From Streptomyces liliifuscus (GTDB lineage Bacteria > Actinomycetota > Actinomycetes > Streptomycetales > Streptomycetaceae): a DNA stretch of 64,000 bases. The notes under the pieces were generated by a model, which made no database searches, was not told where the DNA came from, and worked only from the letters and a program-made list of their open reading frames with translations. A program made the position numbers and the translations under genes. Numbering within the stretch: the stretch's first letter is position 1; each line of letters starts with the position of its first letter. The stretch lies in the NCBI RefSeq assembly GCF_016598615.1, contig NZ_CP066831.1, positions 10,912,001 to 10,976,000 on the forward strand, written 5' to 3'. Positions 51,776 through 60,629 of the stretch are shown one piece after another.

Positions 51776-53896
51776 GTGCGTAACAGACGGATCGTCACCC
51801 TCGTGGGGGCGGCAGCGCTGGCCGGAGCCATCGGGCTCACGCCGCTCTCCCCAGCCCAAGCCGCCAAACCGAACCCCGCACCGCCGGCTGCGTCGGACTT
51901 CCAGAAGGTCACCCTCAACGACCGCCCGGGCGAGCCCATGGCCCTGGCCGTCCTGCCCGACCGCCGAGTGCTGCACACCGCGCGCACCGGAGAGGTCCGC
52001 ATCCACGACCCCAAGAGCGGCGTGAACTTCCTCGCCGCCGACCTGAAGAAGAGCCCCGCCGGGCTCTATCAGCACGACGAGGAAGGCGTGCAGGGCATCG
52101 CCATCGACCCCGCCTTCGCCAAGAACCACTGGGTCTACCTCTACTACTCGCCCCGCCTGAACACCCCCATCGACGACCCGGCCACCCCGGGCGTCAACGA
52201 AGGCGACGCCCCGCAGTTCGGCACCGCCGCGGACTTCGCCAAGTACAAGGGCGTGACCCGGCTGTCGCGGTTCAAGCTCGAGGGCAACAAGCTCGACTAC
52301 GCCACCGAGCAGAAGATCCTCGACGTACCGGCCGACCGCGGCATCTGCTGCCACGTCGGCGGCAAGATCGACTTCGATGGCAAGGGCAACCTGTTCCTGT
52401 CCACCGGAGACGACTCCAACCCGTTCTCCTCCGACGGCTACGCCCCGATCGACGACCGCGCCGACCGCAACCCGGCCTACGACGCACGGCGCACCGCGGG
52501 CAACACCAACGACCTGCGCGGCAAGGTCCTGCGCATCAAGGCCAAGCCCAACGGCGGCTACGCCATACCGAAGGGCAACCTCTTCGCGCCGGGCACCGCG
52601 AAGACCCGCCCCGAGATCTACGCCATGGGCCTGCGCAACCCCTTCCGCTTCGGAGTGGACGACAAGACCGGCGAGGTCTACGTCGGCGACTACTCGCCCG
52701 ACGCCAACACCGCCAACCCGGGCCGCGGTCCCGCCGGCCAGGGACGCTGGATGGTCATCGACCGCCCCGCCAACTACGGCTGGCCGTTCTGTGTGACCCC
52801 GGACATGCCCTACCAGGACTACGACTTCGCCACTCAGACCTCCAGCGGCGCGTTCAACTGCGCCAAGCCGGTCAACGACTCGCGCCACAACACCGGCCGC
52901 AGCGAGCTGCCCCCGGTCGAGGACTCCGAGATCGTCTACGGCTACGGGGCCTCCGCGGAGTTCCCCGAACTCGGCACGGGCGGCATCGGCCCCATGGGCG
53001 GCCCGGTGTACGGCTACGACAAGCACAACAAGGCCCAGAACCGCTGGCCCCAGTACTTCGACGGCAAGCCGCTCTTCTACGAGTGGACCCGCGACCAGAT
53101 GAAGGCCATCACCCTCGGCAAGAAGAACGAGGTCCTGAAGATCGAGGACGCCATCCCCTCGATCACCACAGACGGCCCGATCGACGCCGAGTTCGGACCC
53201 GACGGCGCGCTGTACGTCCTGGAGTACGGCACCGGCTACTTCGCGGAACTGCCCGAAGCCCAGCTCTCCCGCATCGACTTCACCAGGGGCAACCGCACCC
53301 CGGAGCCCAAGGTCGCCGCGGACGTCGTCAACGGCACCAGCCCGCTGACGGTCCAGTTCTCCAGCGCCGGCACCAAGGACGCCGACGGTGACGCCCTGCG
53401 CTACGCCTGGGACTTCGACGCCGACGGCACCGTGGACTCCCGGGAGGCGAACCCGAAGCACACCTTCACCGACAACGCCGTCTACGACGCCACGCTGAAG
53501 GTCACCGACAGCACCGGGCGTTCGGCCTCCGCCTCCGTCTCCGTCGTGGTCGGCAACAAGGCGCCCACCGTCTCACTCACCACCGACCCGGCCCCCCACG
53601 GCGGCACGCCGTTCCACTGGGGCGACACGGTCACCTGGCAGGTCACCGTCACCGACGATCAGCCGGTGGACTGTGCCAAGGTCAGCGTCTCGTTCATCCT
53701 CGGCCACGACTCGCACGGCCACCCGCTCTCCACGAGTAACGGCTGCTCCGGATCGTTCGTGACCTTCGTGGACGGCGGCCACTCCGGCTCGGACAACCTC
53801 AAGGCAGTCTTCAACGCCACTTACACGGACACGCCCCCGGACGGCCTGCCGTCCCTCTCGGGCAGCGCCGAGGTCGCACTGACACCGGCCGACTGA
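51776..53896 (+). CDS. Secreted PQQ-type sugar dehydrogenase with PKD domain
   Basis: 706 residues. A signal peptide (about 1-29, ending PAQA) is followed by a soluble glucose/sorbosone dehydrogenase-type propeller (about 40-495). Motifs there are GEPMALAVLPDRRVLHTART, VQGIAIDPAFAKNHWVYLYY, CCHVGGKIDFDGKGNLFLST and IDAEFGPDGALYVLEYGTGY. A PKD domain follows (about 505-590; ALRYAWDFDADGTVDSREAN), then a C-terminal beta domain. The family oxidises sugars using PQQ and Ca; whether this organism supplies PQQ cannot be seen here. GTG 51776 follows AAAGGAG at 7 bases. Similar modules occur fused to ThuA domains in other streptomycetes. Confidence 0.88.
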   Translation: MRNRRIVTLVGAAALAGAIGLTPLSPAQAAKPNPAPPAASDFQKVTLNDRPGEPMALAVLPDRRVLHTARTGEVRIHDPKSGVNFLAADLKKSPAGLYQHDEEGVQGIAIDPAFAKNHWVYLYYSPRLNTPIDDPATPGVNEGDAPQFGTAADFAKYKGVTRLSRFKLEGNKLDYATEQKILDVPADRGICCHVGGKIDFDGKGNLFLSTGDDSNPFSSDGYAPIDDRADRNPAYDARRTAGNTNDLRGKVLRIKAKPNGGYAIPKGNLFAPGTAKTRPEIYAMGLRNPFRFGVDDKTGEVYVGDYSPDANTANPGRGPAGQGRWMVIDRPANYGWPFCVTPDMPYQDYDFATQTSSGAFNCAKPVNDSRHNTGRSELPPVEDSEIVYGYGASAEFPELGTGGIGPMGGPVYGYDKHNKAQNRWPQYFDGKPLFYEWTRDQMKAITLGKKNEVLKIEDAIPSITTDGPIDAEFGPDGALYVLEYGTGYFAELPEAQLSRIDFTRGNRTPEPKVAADVVNGTSPLTVQFSSAGTKDADGDALRYAWDFDADGTVDSREANPKHTFTDNAVYDATLKVTDSTGRSASASVSVVVGNKAPTVSLTTDPAPHGGTPFHWGDTVTWQVTVTDDQPVDCAKVSVSFILGHDSHGHPLSTSNGCSGSFVTFVDGGHSGSDNLKAVFNATYTDTPPDGLPSLSGSAEVALTPAD

Positions 53897-53912
53897 TCCA
53901 ACCCGACGACAC

Positions 53913-53942
53913 GCAGCGGGGCGCCACGTGGGGCCCCGCTGC
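53913..53942 (+). terminator. Terminator hairpin after the quinoprotein gene
   Basis: GCAGCGGGGC pairs with GCCCCGCTGC around a 10-base loop, 17 bases after the stop codon. A normal position and strength for a Streptomyces terminator. Confidence 0.7.
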
Positions 53943-54288
53943 CGCGGTACCAACGCGGTGCGGCATGCCGGCGGGGCGACCGGGTTCCGGCTTGAGGCCG
54001 GGCCGGGATCGGTGAGCGTGGCAGTTCATGACGCCAGCACCGTCTCTCCGCGCATGCTTCCCCTGGATGTCACCAGTCCGGGCGGCTTCGGCCGGCGTCT
54101 GGTGCGGGGGAGCTGTCGGTGGACGTGCGGGTCGAGGTCCATGCGGCGGGCAAGACGGTGACCGCAGTCGTGCCGTGCCCTGGAAACAGGAACCCGGCAC
54201 CCGAGCCCGAACCGGAACCGTGAGCCCACGACCCACGCTGAACCTGCCCGGCTTCCCGGAGGGACGTATCGCAGGTGGCCGGAGATCG
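53943..54288. other. Gap with a possible C-terminal remnant
   Basis: On the plus strand about 54107-54222 reads GELSVDVRVEVHAAGKTVTA, then VVPCPGNRNPAPEPEPEP and a stop, which looks like the acidic Pro-rich end of a protein but has no beginning. The rest of the 346 bases shows nothing. Confidence 0.3.
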
Positions 54289-55728
54289 CTACGTGGTGGT
54301 GTGGCGCTTGGCCTCGGCAGTGATGATCTTCAGTGCTTCGGTGATGCGGTCGTGGTGGGTGCGGTGGGAGACCACGCAGACGCGCAGGGTGTAGCGGTCG
54401 TCGACCACCGTGCTGGAGAGCACGATGCGTTGGTGGCCGTTGATCCGCTCCAGCAGGCGGCGGCTTGCCTCGTCGGCCCGCTCGGCGGCGGCTTGGCTGT
54501 CGTTGGCGGGGCGGACGCGGAAGATCACGGTGGACAGGTCCGGGCGCTGCAGGACCTCCAGTTCCGCGACGCCGGACAGTGTGTCGTGGACGTGTTCGGC
54601 CAGGTCGAGCTTCTCGTCCAGAGCTTCGCGGAAGGCGTCCACGCCGTGCAGGTGCAGGGGGAGCCAGGCCCGCAGACCGCGGATCTCGTGGGTCAGCTCG
54701 GGCCCGAGCCGGCCGGAGTCCGGGACGCTTGCCGACGAAGCCATGTCCTGGAGGTACCTGCCGGTGCCGTCGTGCGCGGCATGCAGGGCGGCGAGGTCGC
54801 GGACGACCAGGGCGCCGGTGCCGAACGGCATGAACAGCGTCTTGTGCGGGTCCAGGGTGACCGAGTCGGCTTCCTCCATGCCGGTGAGGCGCTCTGAGCC
54901 GCGTGCGGTGAGCCGGAAGAAGCCTCCGTAGGCCGCGTCGATGTGGAACCACACGTCCTCGCGGCGGGACAGGCCGGCCAGCTGGGGCAGCGGGTCGATG
55001 GTGCCGGTGTCGGTGGTGCCGGCGGTGGCCACCAGCAGGAACGGTCGCAGCCCGGCGTCCCGGTCGGCACGGATCATCGCGGCGGCGGCCTGGGGGTCCA
55101 TCCGCAGGTCCGGGGTGTGCGGCACGGTCCGTATGTGAGTGGCGCGGATGCCGGCGAGGCGGGCTGCCTTGGCGACGGAGTGGTGGGCGAAGGCGGTGGT
55201 GTAGACGGTGCCGCCGGCGAGATCCTCGCCGAGCCGGTGGTGGCGGGCGGCGACCGTCGCGGAGAAGGTGGCCATCGAGCCGCCGCTGGTCAGCAGGCCG
55301 CCGCTGCCCTCCGGGAGGCCGCACACCTCGCGGGCCATCCAGCGGATCACGCTCTCTTCCAGCGCGGCGAGGGCCGGGGCGACCGAGGCCAGGCCGCCGT
55401 AGCGGTTGACGGCACGGTTGTAGAACTCGGCGAGCGCGGCCGTGTACAGGCCGCTGCCCGGGATGTAGGCCAGGTGACCCGGCCCGGCGGTCTCCAGAGC
55501 GCAGTCGGCGGCCTCGTCCAGGCGCGCGAGCAGAGCCGTCAGATCACCGCCCCGGGCGGGCGGCGGCGCCAGGAAGGACTCCGCGAGCTCGGCCTCGGCC
55601 CGCGGGGACAGGGAGCTGGTCGCGGGGCGGGTCGGGAGCTTGTCGGTGCGGTCGATGACACGGTCCAGGACGAGACGGCCCATTTCGGTCATCGTGGCGC
55701 GGTCGGGTTCCAGGGGGAAACGGTGCAT
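54289..55728 (-). CDS. PLP-dependent group II amino-acid decarboxylase
   Basis: 479 residues, fold type I decarboxylase of the aromatic-L-amino-acid/glutamate/diaminobutyrate group. The PLP lysine is about Lys296 in VTLDPHKTLFMPFGTGAL; the HIDAAYGGF motif (His262, Asp264) and TSGGSMATFSAT for phosphate binding are present. It would make an amine from an aromatic or basic amino acid; the substrate cannot be read from sequence. ATG 55728 is the first start; ATGs at 55692 and 55683 are alternatives since no clear ribosome site is seen. It diverges from an Lrp-type regulator that probably senses the amino acid. Confidence 0.88.
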   Translation of the reverse strand: MHRFPLEPDRATMTEMGRLVLDRVIDRTDKLPTRPATSSLSPRAEAELAESFLAPPPARGGDLTALLARLDEAADCALETAGPGHLAYIPGSGLYTAALAEFYNRAVNRYGGLASVAPALAALEESVIRWMAREVCGLPEGSGGLLTSGGSMATFSATVAARHHRLGEDLAGGTVYTTAFAHHSVAKAARLAGIRATHIRTVPHTPDLRMDPQAAAAMIRADRDAGLRPFLLVATAGTTDTGTIDPLPQLAGLSRREDVWFHIDAAYGGFFRLTARGSERLTGMEEADSVTLDPHKTLFMPFGTGALVVRDLAALHAAHDGTGRYLQDMASSASVPDSGRLGPELTHEIRGLRAWLPLHLHGVDAFREALDEKLDLAEHVHDTLSGVAELEVLQRPDLSTVIFRVRPANDSQAAAERADEASRRLLERINGHQRIVLSSTVVDDRYTLRVCVVSHRTHHDRITEALKIITAEAKRHTTT

Positions 55729-55901
55729 GAGGCAGTCCGATGGGAGTGAGAGGGGGTACGAAAGTGGCAGCGGGACCGGTTTCGCGGCCGCAGCGCGTGA
55801 CCAGAATGCGCCGCCGAGTCCGGCACACGATGGCGTAGTGAGTGCCCGTACGGCGCCACGGTGCAGGATTGTTCGCCGATACGGCGGATACGCTGCATTT
55901 C

Positions 55902-56390
55902 ATGCCGCGACCCCTGTACGACCGCATCGACCGGGCGATCCTGGACCACCTTCAGCGCCACGGCCGCACCCCCAACGTCGACCTCGCCGACGCCGTACGC
56001 CTGTCACCCTCGTCCTGCCTGCGCCGCACCAAGGCGCTGGAGGAGGACGGCGTCCTGGCCGGCTACCGGGCCGATCTGGACCGCGAACGCCTCGGCCTCG
56101 GGCTGACGGTGTTCCTCTCCCTCAAGGTCGAGCACTCCCGCACCACCTCTCAGGTGGTCGAAGACGCCCTCAAAGCGATCGAGCATGTGGTCGCCTGCCA
56201 TGTGGTCTCCGGCGACGCCGACTTCTTCGTCGAACTCGCCGTACCGGACCTGCGCACCTTCGAAAAGGTGCTCACCGACCAGATCCTCGCCATCGGCCCT
56301 ATCCGCGACGCCCGCAGCACCTTCTGCATCCGCACCGTCATCGACCGCGGCCCGCTACCCCTCAACTCCTGGCCCGCCCCGCGTGCATGA
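55902..56390 (+). CDS. Lrp/AsnC-family regulator
   Basis: 162 residues: N-terminal helix-turn-helix (about 8-60; YDRIDRAILDHLQRHGRTPN, then VRLSPSSCLRRTKALEEDGV) and a C-terminal RAM effector domain (GLGLTVFLSLKVEHS, VVACHVVSGDADFFVELAV, RDARSTFCIRTVI). ATG 55902 is chosen by family alignment; no Shine-Dalgarno is seen, so the message may be leaderless. Divergent from the decarboxylase, which it likely regulates. Confidence 0.9.
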   Translation: MPRPLYDRIDRAILDHLQRHGRTPNVDLADAVRLSPSSCLRRTKALEEDGVLAGYRADLDRERLGLGLTVFLSLKVEHSRTTSQVVEDALKAIEHVVACHVVSGDADFFVELAVPDLRTFEKVLTDQILAIGPIRDARSTFCIRTVIDRGPLPLNSWPAPRA

Positions 56391-56487
56391 CCGGAGACAC
56401 GCCTTCACCTGCTTGGGAGATACACCGCGAGTCCCCGGCCCGAAGGTGAAGCAGCAAGCTGAGTGCCGCAGTCGCCAACTGAAGCAC

Positions 56488-56690
56488 TCAATGGCCAAGC
56501 CAGTTGCTGACGTCGACCGCGAGGACCAAGCGCCCGTCAGCGGCCCGCGGCATCGGAAGCCCGGCGAGCACCTGCCGCAGCCGGGGCACGTCCACGCTCC
56601 CGCGGTTCAACGCCTCGTGCATCGCGCCGTGCCCGCGCCGAGGGGCCTTGGTCGCCGCAGCGCTGAGCACCTGTTCTGATCCCCGGGACG
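56488..56690 (-). pseudogene. N-terminal transposase fragment
   Basis: Minus-strand segment AAATKAPRRGHGAMHEALNR, then GSVDVPRLRQVLAGLPMPRA and DGRLVLAVDVSNWLGH ends in a stop. It matches the early part of actinobacterial IS701/IS4-like transposases, including the first Asp (AVDVSNW). The rest is missing. Confidence 0.6.
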
Positions 56691-56914
56691 GACCACGGCC
56701 GTTGTGGGACGTTGGCCGATGGCCTGGACGGGGAGAGTCGGCCCGCCGCCAGCCCTGAGCCGAGGCCAGTTCGTACGGGGAGTGTGGGTACGCGAGAGGG
56801 GCAGGCGCGGATTATGCAACCCTTCTCACGCGCCGGTCCCCAGCGTGCCCCCTCCGGTGCAGGTGCTTCGCGGCGGATGGCAGCGGCCCTCATGGATCTC
56901 AGCGCTCACGCCTG

Positions 56915-57216
56915 GACGATGATGCCGATTCCGCGACGGCCGAGGTGATGGAGCTGTGGCGTAAGGAGGCCCAGCAGCTCAGGAAAGCCATTGAAAGCCG
57001 TCCAACCATCGACCTGGCTCGCGGCGTCCGATGGCGGTCTTGTCCCGCAGTCCCGAGGACGCCTGGGAGATCCTGGTGACGGTCTCGCAGCACAGCAACT
57101 CCAAACTGCGCGATGTGGCCGAAGAGGCGGTTGCCACGACGCCCCGTCAGGAGCCGCTGCCCGAGGAGTTCCAACAGTGTTTGGCAGCTGCGTCAGCTGT
57201 CCGGCGGCGGGGTTGA
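56915..57216 (+). pseudogene. Frameshifted ANTAR-domain remnant
   Basis: Two frames together give an ANTAR RNA-binding domain: EAQQLRKAIESRPTIDLARG, then after a shift near 57025 LSRSPEDAWEILVTVSQHSN and SKLRDVAEEAVATTP. Such domains act as antiterminators in GAF-ANTAR regulators. The sensor part is missing. Confidence 0.6.
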
Positions 57217-58180
57217 ACGTACCGGTGTCCGGGCAACCGGCGCCCCGTCACCGCGCAGAGCACGACCAGGATCTCACCGCGAGGCCCGGGCGTTGGGACA
57301 GCTCCGGCAGATCAACGTTTCGTTGATCACTCGGAAGCCTGATGTCGTTGTGAGGTCGGACGTGTGAGCTCGGCTGCGGCAAGTTGGCCGGTCGGCCTTG
57401 CCCGCCGTGGACCTCCGAGCAGGGTCGTTTCTCCGGTACGACTGATCCACTCACACGGGTGACCTGCCGGGCGGCGCCCCATGGCACGGCAGGCGGCCGC
57501 TATCAACAGCAGATGATCAAGTCTGCTCTACGGGGCCACGTGGCCGCCGCCCCGCCGACCCACGCCGCGGAGACCGTGCCGCTCGCCATCGCCGTCGACC
57601 GCCTGACCCCGGGCACCGAATCGCGGGAGGTCTACCGCGCACATCCTTCAAGCACTGGAACGCCAGCCCCAACCCCACCGACGGCTGTAGCACCCGTGCG
57701 GAGGAGCTGATTTCAGAGGCCGTCGAGGCGCCGGACGTCGGCCCCGGCTGCAGGCTGACGGGCGGCTGCTGGTGGTAACTCCGCTCAATCGCGCCTTGAC
57801 CATGGCGCTCTCGCGACTCTCGTAGGTTCTCGATGCGTGGTCGATGAGGTGAGGGGCGAATGCCACACCCTGACATCTGTCAGGGACGTGACGTCCCTGG
57901 TGCGGTCTACAGTTCGAGGCGCTGGCTCGGGAGACCTCTTGGGCGCTACGGCGGCTGGAGCAGGAGCGACGTGAACGCTCCGGTCGGGTAACAGCACGGG
58001 CGCCGGCCTTCGCCCGCTTGCAGCCACGGCACAACAATTCGTCAGTACCGGAACCCGAAACATTGTCTGAAGTAGTGAAAGAGACCTGTCGGGCAATCGA
58101 TCAACCGTGGAAGCTCATGCCCTTCGCCCCGGAAAGGGGCCGGCACGTGACCGCTCCAAGCGGCACCGGATCCCGGTAAA
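57217..58180. other. Low-coding stretch
   Basis: Nearly 1 kb with no gene I can support. Open frames are short, lack ribosome sites and resemble no family. It may be decayed sequence, as both flanks hold relics. Confidence 0.4.
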
Positions 58181-58194
58181 CACAGGAGGAGACA

Positions 58195-58322
58195 GTGATC
58201 AAAGTAACGTTCGGCCTGTTCGCGGCATGGTGGCTGGGCTCGCGGTAGCACCGCTCACCAGCGCCGACCAGACCCAGACCCAGACCGTCGCCTGCTGCGG
58301 CAAGCCGCCCGGCCAGACGTAA
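58195..58322 (+). other. Small secreted peptide gene, apparently frameshifted
   Basis: AGGAGGAGACA precedes GTG 58195, one of the best ribosome sites in the window, yet the frame (VIKVTFGLFAAWWLGSR) stops after 17 codons at 58248. A one-base shift at about 58225 would continue as GMVAGLAVAPLTSADQTQTQ and then TVACCGKPPGQT to 58322. That gives a short exported peptide of about 40 residues with a vicinal CC pair. Either a 17-residue peptide is made or the gene is broken by an indel or sequencing error. An ATG at 58226 could start the second part. Confidence 0.4.
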
Positions 58323-58441
58323 GCCGGGCGGCGCGAGTGCCGCCTTGCACCTCGCGTGCCGACAGCTGCCCGCAGGCAGGCACCTTTCCACCAGCCGAAG
58401 TCGCCTCCTTCCGTCGACTCGCACAAGTGAGGAACCCTTCC

Positions 58442-58750
58442 ATGCAGAGAACCGCAAGCAAGCTCCGCCTCGCCGCGGCCGCGTTCAGCGCTGTACTCCT
58501 CGCGGGCACGGCGCTCTCCGGAAGCGCCCACGCCGCGCCCGAGGGGAAAGCCGGGGTCAAGGCCTGCGGCTACTACGAGACGCAGACAGACTCGTACTAC
58601 GGACACTGCGGCAGCACCTGGGTCAAGATCCAGGTCGACATCGACTGGTGGCCGACCGACATCAAGAGGTGCGTCCCGCCGGGCGAGACCCATCTCGGCA
58701 CGACCGACGAGATCGACAACGCATGGGCCATCGCGGGCACCTGCGGCTAG
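58442..58750 (+). CDS. Small secreted cysteine-containing protein (DUF6355-like)
   Basis: 102 residues with a clear signal peptide (about 1-33, ending AHA). The mature part CGYYETQTDSYYGHCGSTWV, then IQVDIDWWPTDIKRCVPPGE, has four cysteines including the C-terminal CG, probably two disulfides. It resembles the small DUF6355 proteins annotated near natural-product genes, a recollection rather than a search result. ATG 58442 has GTGAGG about 9 bases upstream. Function unknown. Confidence 0.7.
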   Translation: MQRTASKLRLAAAAFSAVLLAGTALSGSAHAAPEGKAGVKACGYYETQTDSYYGHCGSTWVKIQVDIDWWPTDIKRCVPPGETHLGTTDEIDNAWAIAGTCG

Positions 58751-58816
58751 CCCCGCCGGGTCCCGTCTCGTCACCTGTGCCGGGAAGCGCCGCGACCGGG
58801 TGTTTTGAGCAGGTAG

Positions 58817-58899
58817 TTCTGGCCCCACTCGGGCAACGTCATTTGGCCCCAGGGCGGGGTGGGTCGGGGACGGCTGTTCCAGGTTCTTTTGGCCCCACC
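58817..58899 (+). repeat. Three TGGCCCCA repeats, possible IS21-type end
   Basis: TTCTGGCCCCAC (58817), TTTGGCCCCA (58842) and TTTTGGCCCCACC (58887) recur within 83 bases; the first and third are preceded by AGGT-like sequence. IS21-family ends carry several short direct repeats, so this may be an orphan IS21 terminus. No transposase is attached. Confidence 0.4.
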
Positions 58900-58983
58900 T
58901 GGCCGTCGGACCGTCCGTAGCTTTCAGTGAAAAATCAACGCTAGGCAGTTGATCCAGACGGCGTGGGCCGCCTGGGTACGGAA

Positions 58984-59020
58984 AAGGCCCCGCCCTTCGG
59001 TAGCCGAGGAGCGGGGCCTT
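58984..59020. terminator. Terminator hairpin
   Basis: AAGGCCCCGC pairs perfectly with GCGGGGCCTT, with a partly paired inner region CTTCGG/CCGAG, followed by CTGTCTTGCT and preceded by AAAA. It works on either strand and is 155 bases from the hydrolase stop. Confidence 0.75.
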
Positions 59021-59174
59021 CTGTCTTGCTACTTGTCGGAGGGCTCGTCGTCCCCCGGGAGTTGCCCACCTCGGCAGCACGAATCCGGGAGGCAACGGCG
59101 CTGCCCCGGCTCGAGGCCGCGTCAGCGGCAGGCCGGAGAGGGCACGGAGGGTGGCGGTGCAGAGACTCGGCCGT

Positions 59175-60065
59175 TCAGCGGCTCCGGTCGACGCGGTCGA
59201 CGAAGTCGCCGACCGCGGTGGCGAAGGCGGCGGGCGCCTCCTGCGCGACGAAATGCCCGACGTCCGGGATTGTGACCGCGGTGACGTCGTCGGCGACCTG
59301 GCGCATCGTCCGCTCGGTGAAGGGGGCGTTGATGCCGTCGACGGCGAGCACGGGAACGGTCAGCGGCCGCGACTCGGCCAGTGCCCGCATCCGGTCGCCG
59401 CCGGTCAGGGAGGAACGGTAGAGCCCCTCGGTGCCGCGCCAGCCGCCCGGCCGCGCGTAGGTGCGGGCGAACTCGTCGAGGTCGGCCTCGGTGACCCCGC
59501 CCGGCACCATTGTCATCACCGAGACGGCCCAGTCGAGCATCACTCGCTCGCGGCCGGCCAGGAACAGCTCCGGAATTCCCGGGGCGGCCAGGAATCCCAC
59601 GTGCCAGGAGCCGCCGTTCCTCACGTCGGCCAGCATCTCCCAGCCGTACCCCGGAAGGGTGGTCTCGACGCCGGTGAAGCTGAGGACGTCGCCGGGGTGC
59701 GTGGCCGCGAACGCGAAGACCGGCCCGCCGCTGATGTCCTGGCAGGTCACGTGCACGGGCCCGACGCCGAGGTGGGCGACCAGCCGGTGCAGGTCCTCCG
59801 CCATGGTGGCCAAGTCGTGGTCGCCGTCGGCGATGCCGGAGTCGCCGAAGCCGCGCAGGTCGACGGCGAACACCCGGTGGGTGGCGGCGAGCAGCGGGAT
59901 GACGTCGCGGAAGGCCCACCAGGACTCCGGCCACCCGTGCACCAGCAGGATCGGGGAGCCGGTGTCGCCCGCCGAGACGTAGTGCAACGTGGTGCCGTTG
60001 ACCTCGGCGGTGTGGTGCGTGACGCCCGCCACGGCGGGCGCGGCGGTTACGAAAGAGCTGGTCAT
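59175..60065 (-). CDS. Alpha/beta hydrolase, epoxide hydrolase-like
   Basis: 296 residues. Oxyanion motif HGWPESW (about 43-49) and a nucleophile elbow in HVTCQDISGGPVF with Asp110 as probable nucleophile, as in epoxide hydrolases and dehalogenases rather than serine esterases. The catalytic His lies in IPDVGHFVAQEAP near the end. ATG 60065 follows GGGAG at 8 bases; an upstream extension would run through the operator. It diverges from a MarR regulator that very likely represses it. Confidence 0.88.
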   Translation of the reverse strand: MTSSFVTAAPAVAGVTHHTAEVNGTTLHYVSAGDTGSPILLVHGWPESWWAFRDVIPLLAATHRVFAVDLRGFGDSGIADGDHDLATMAEDLHRLVAHLGVGPVHVTCQDISGGPVFAFAATHPGDVLSFTGVETTLPGYGWEMLADVRNGGSWHVGFLAAPGIPELFLAGRERVMLDWAVSVMTMVPGGVTEADLDEFARTYARPGGWRGTEGLYRSSLTGGDRMRALAESRPLTVPVLAVDGINAPFTERTMRQVADDVTAVTIPDVGHFVAQEAPAAFATAVGDFVDRVDRSR

Positions 60066-60083
60066 GCGATGACTCCCAAGATA

Positions 60084-60123
60084 GACAACCAGGTTGACTC
60101 CAGTGTTGGTCAACCTGGTTGTC
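60084..60123. promoter_or_regulatory. Double palindromic operator between hydrolase and MarR genes
   Basis: GACAACCAGGTTGAC (60084-60098) and GTCAACCTGGTTGTC (60109-60123) are perfect inverted copies 10 bases apart. Each arm is itself a palindrome (CAACC-N-GGTTG). Their centres are 25 bases apart. The right arm overlaps the -35 (TTGTCC) of a promoter whose -10 TAGACT is at 60141-60146, reading into the MarR gene. A classic autoregulatory MarR site. Confidence 0.8.
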
Positions 60124-60152
60124 CAGGTCAAGGGAAGATCTAGACTGTGGTC

Positions 60153-60629
60153 ATGTCCTCACGATCCGGCGCCGATCTCGCCCTGCTGCTCCTGGGCAGC
60201 TATCGCAATCTGGTGGACGAAGTGGTCCGGGAGCTGGCGACCCGGGGATACCCCGACGCCCGGCCGTCGCACGAGTACGCGATCCGGGCCATCCGAGCCG
60301 GCGCCGACAGCGCCTCGGACTTGGCCCGCAGACTCGCCATCACCAAGCAGGCCGCGGCGAAGACGATCGCCGCGCTCGTCGAACGCGGGTACGTCACCAC
60401 CGAGACCGACCCCGCCGACAGCCGCCGCAAGAACATCCGGATCACCGATCACGGGATCGGGCTGATCACCGAGGGCACGGCGATCTTCGACGAGGTGCGG
60501 GCCCGCTGGGAAGTGCGCCTGGGCGCCGCCGAACTCGCCGAGCTGGAAACGCAGCTCGCCCAATTCGTCGGCGACTCGCCCATCAACCTCGACGCTCCGG
60601 GCTGGGCGGCGGGACAGGAACTGCGCTAG
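60153..60629 (+). CDS. MarR-family regulator
   Basis: 158 residues from ATG 60153. Winged helix-turn-helix (about 35-100; SASDLARRLAITKQAAAKTI, then ALVERGYVTTETDPADSRRK), flanked by dimerisation helices. The promoter -10 ends 6 bases before the ATG, so transcription probably begins at the start codon (leaderless). A GTG two codons upstream is the alternative. It should repress itself and the divergent hydrolase and respond to a small aromatic or toxic compound. Confidence 0.88.
   Translation: MSSRSGADLALLLLGSYRNLVDEVVRELATRGYPDARPSHEYAIRAIRAGADSASDLARRLAITKQAAAKTIAALVERGYVTTETDPADSRRKNIRITDHGIGLITEGTAIFDEVRARWEVRLGAAELAELETQLAQFVGDSPINLDAPGWAAGQELR

Noticed and set aside
50540..53461. 973-codon open frame on the minus strand
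   Set aside because: It lies opposite the isomerase and quinoprotein genes, has low-complexity Gly/Ala/Val/Arg composition and no family motifs; it is a base-composition shadow.
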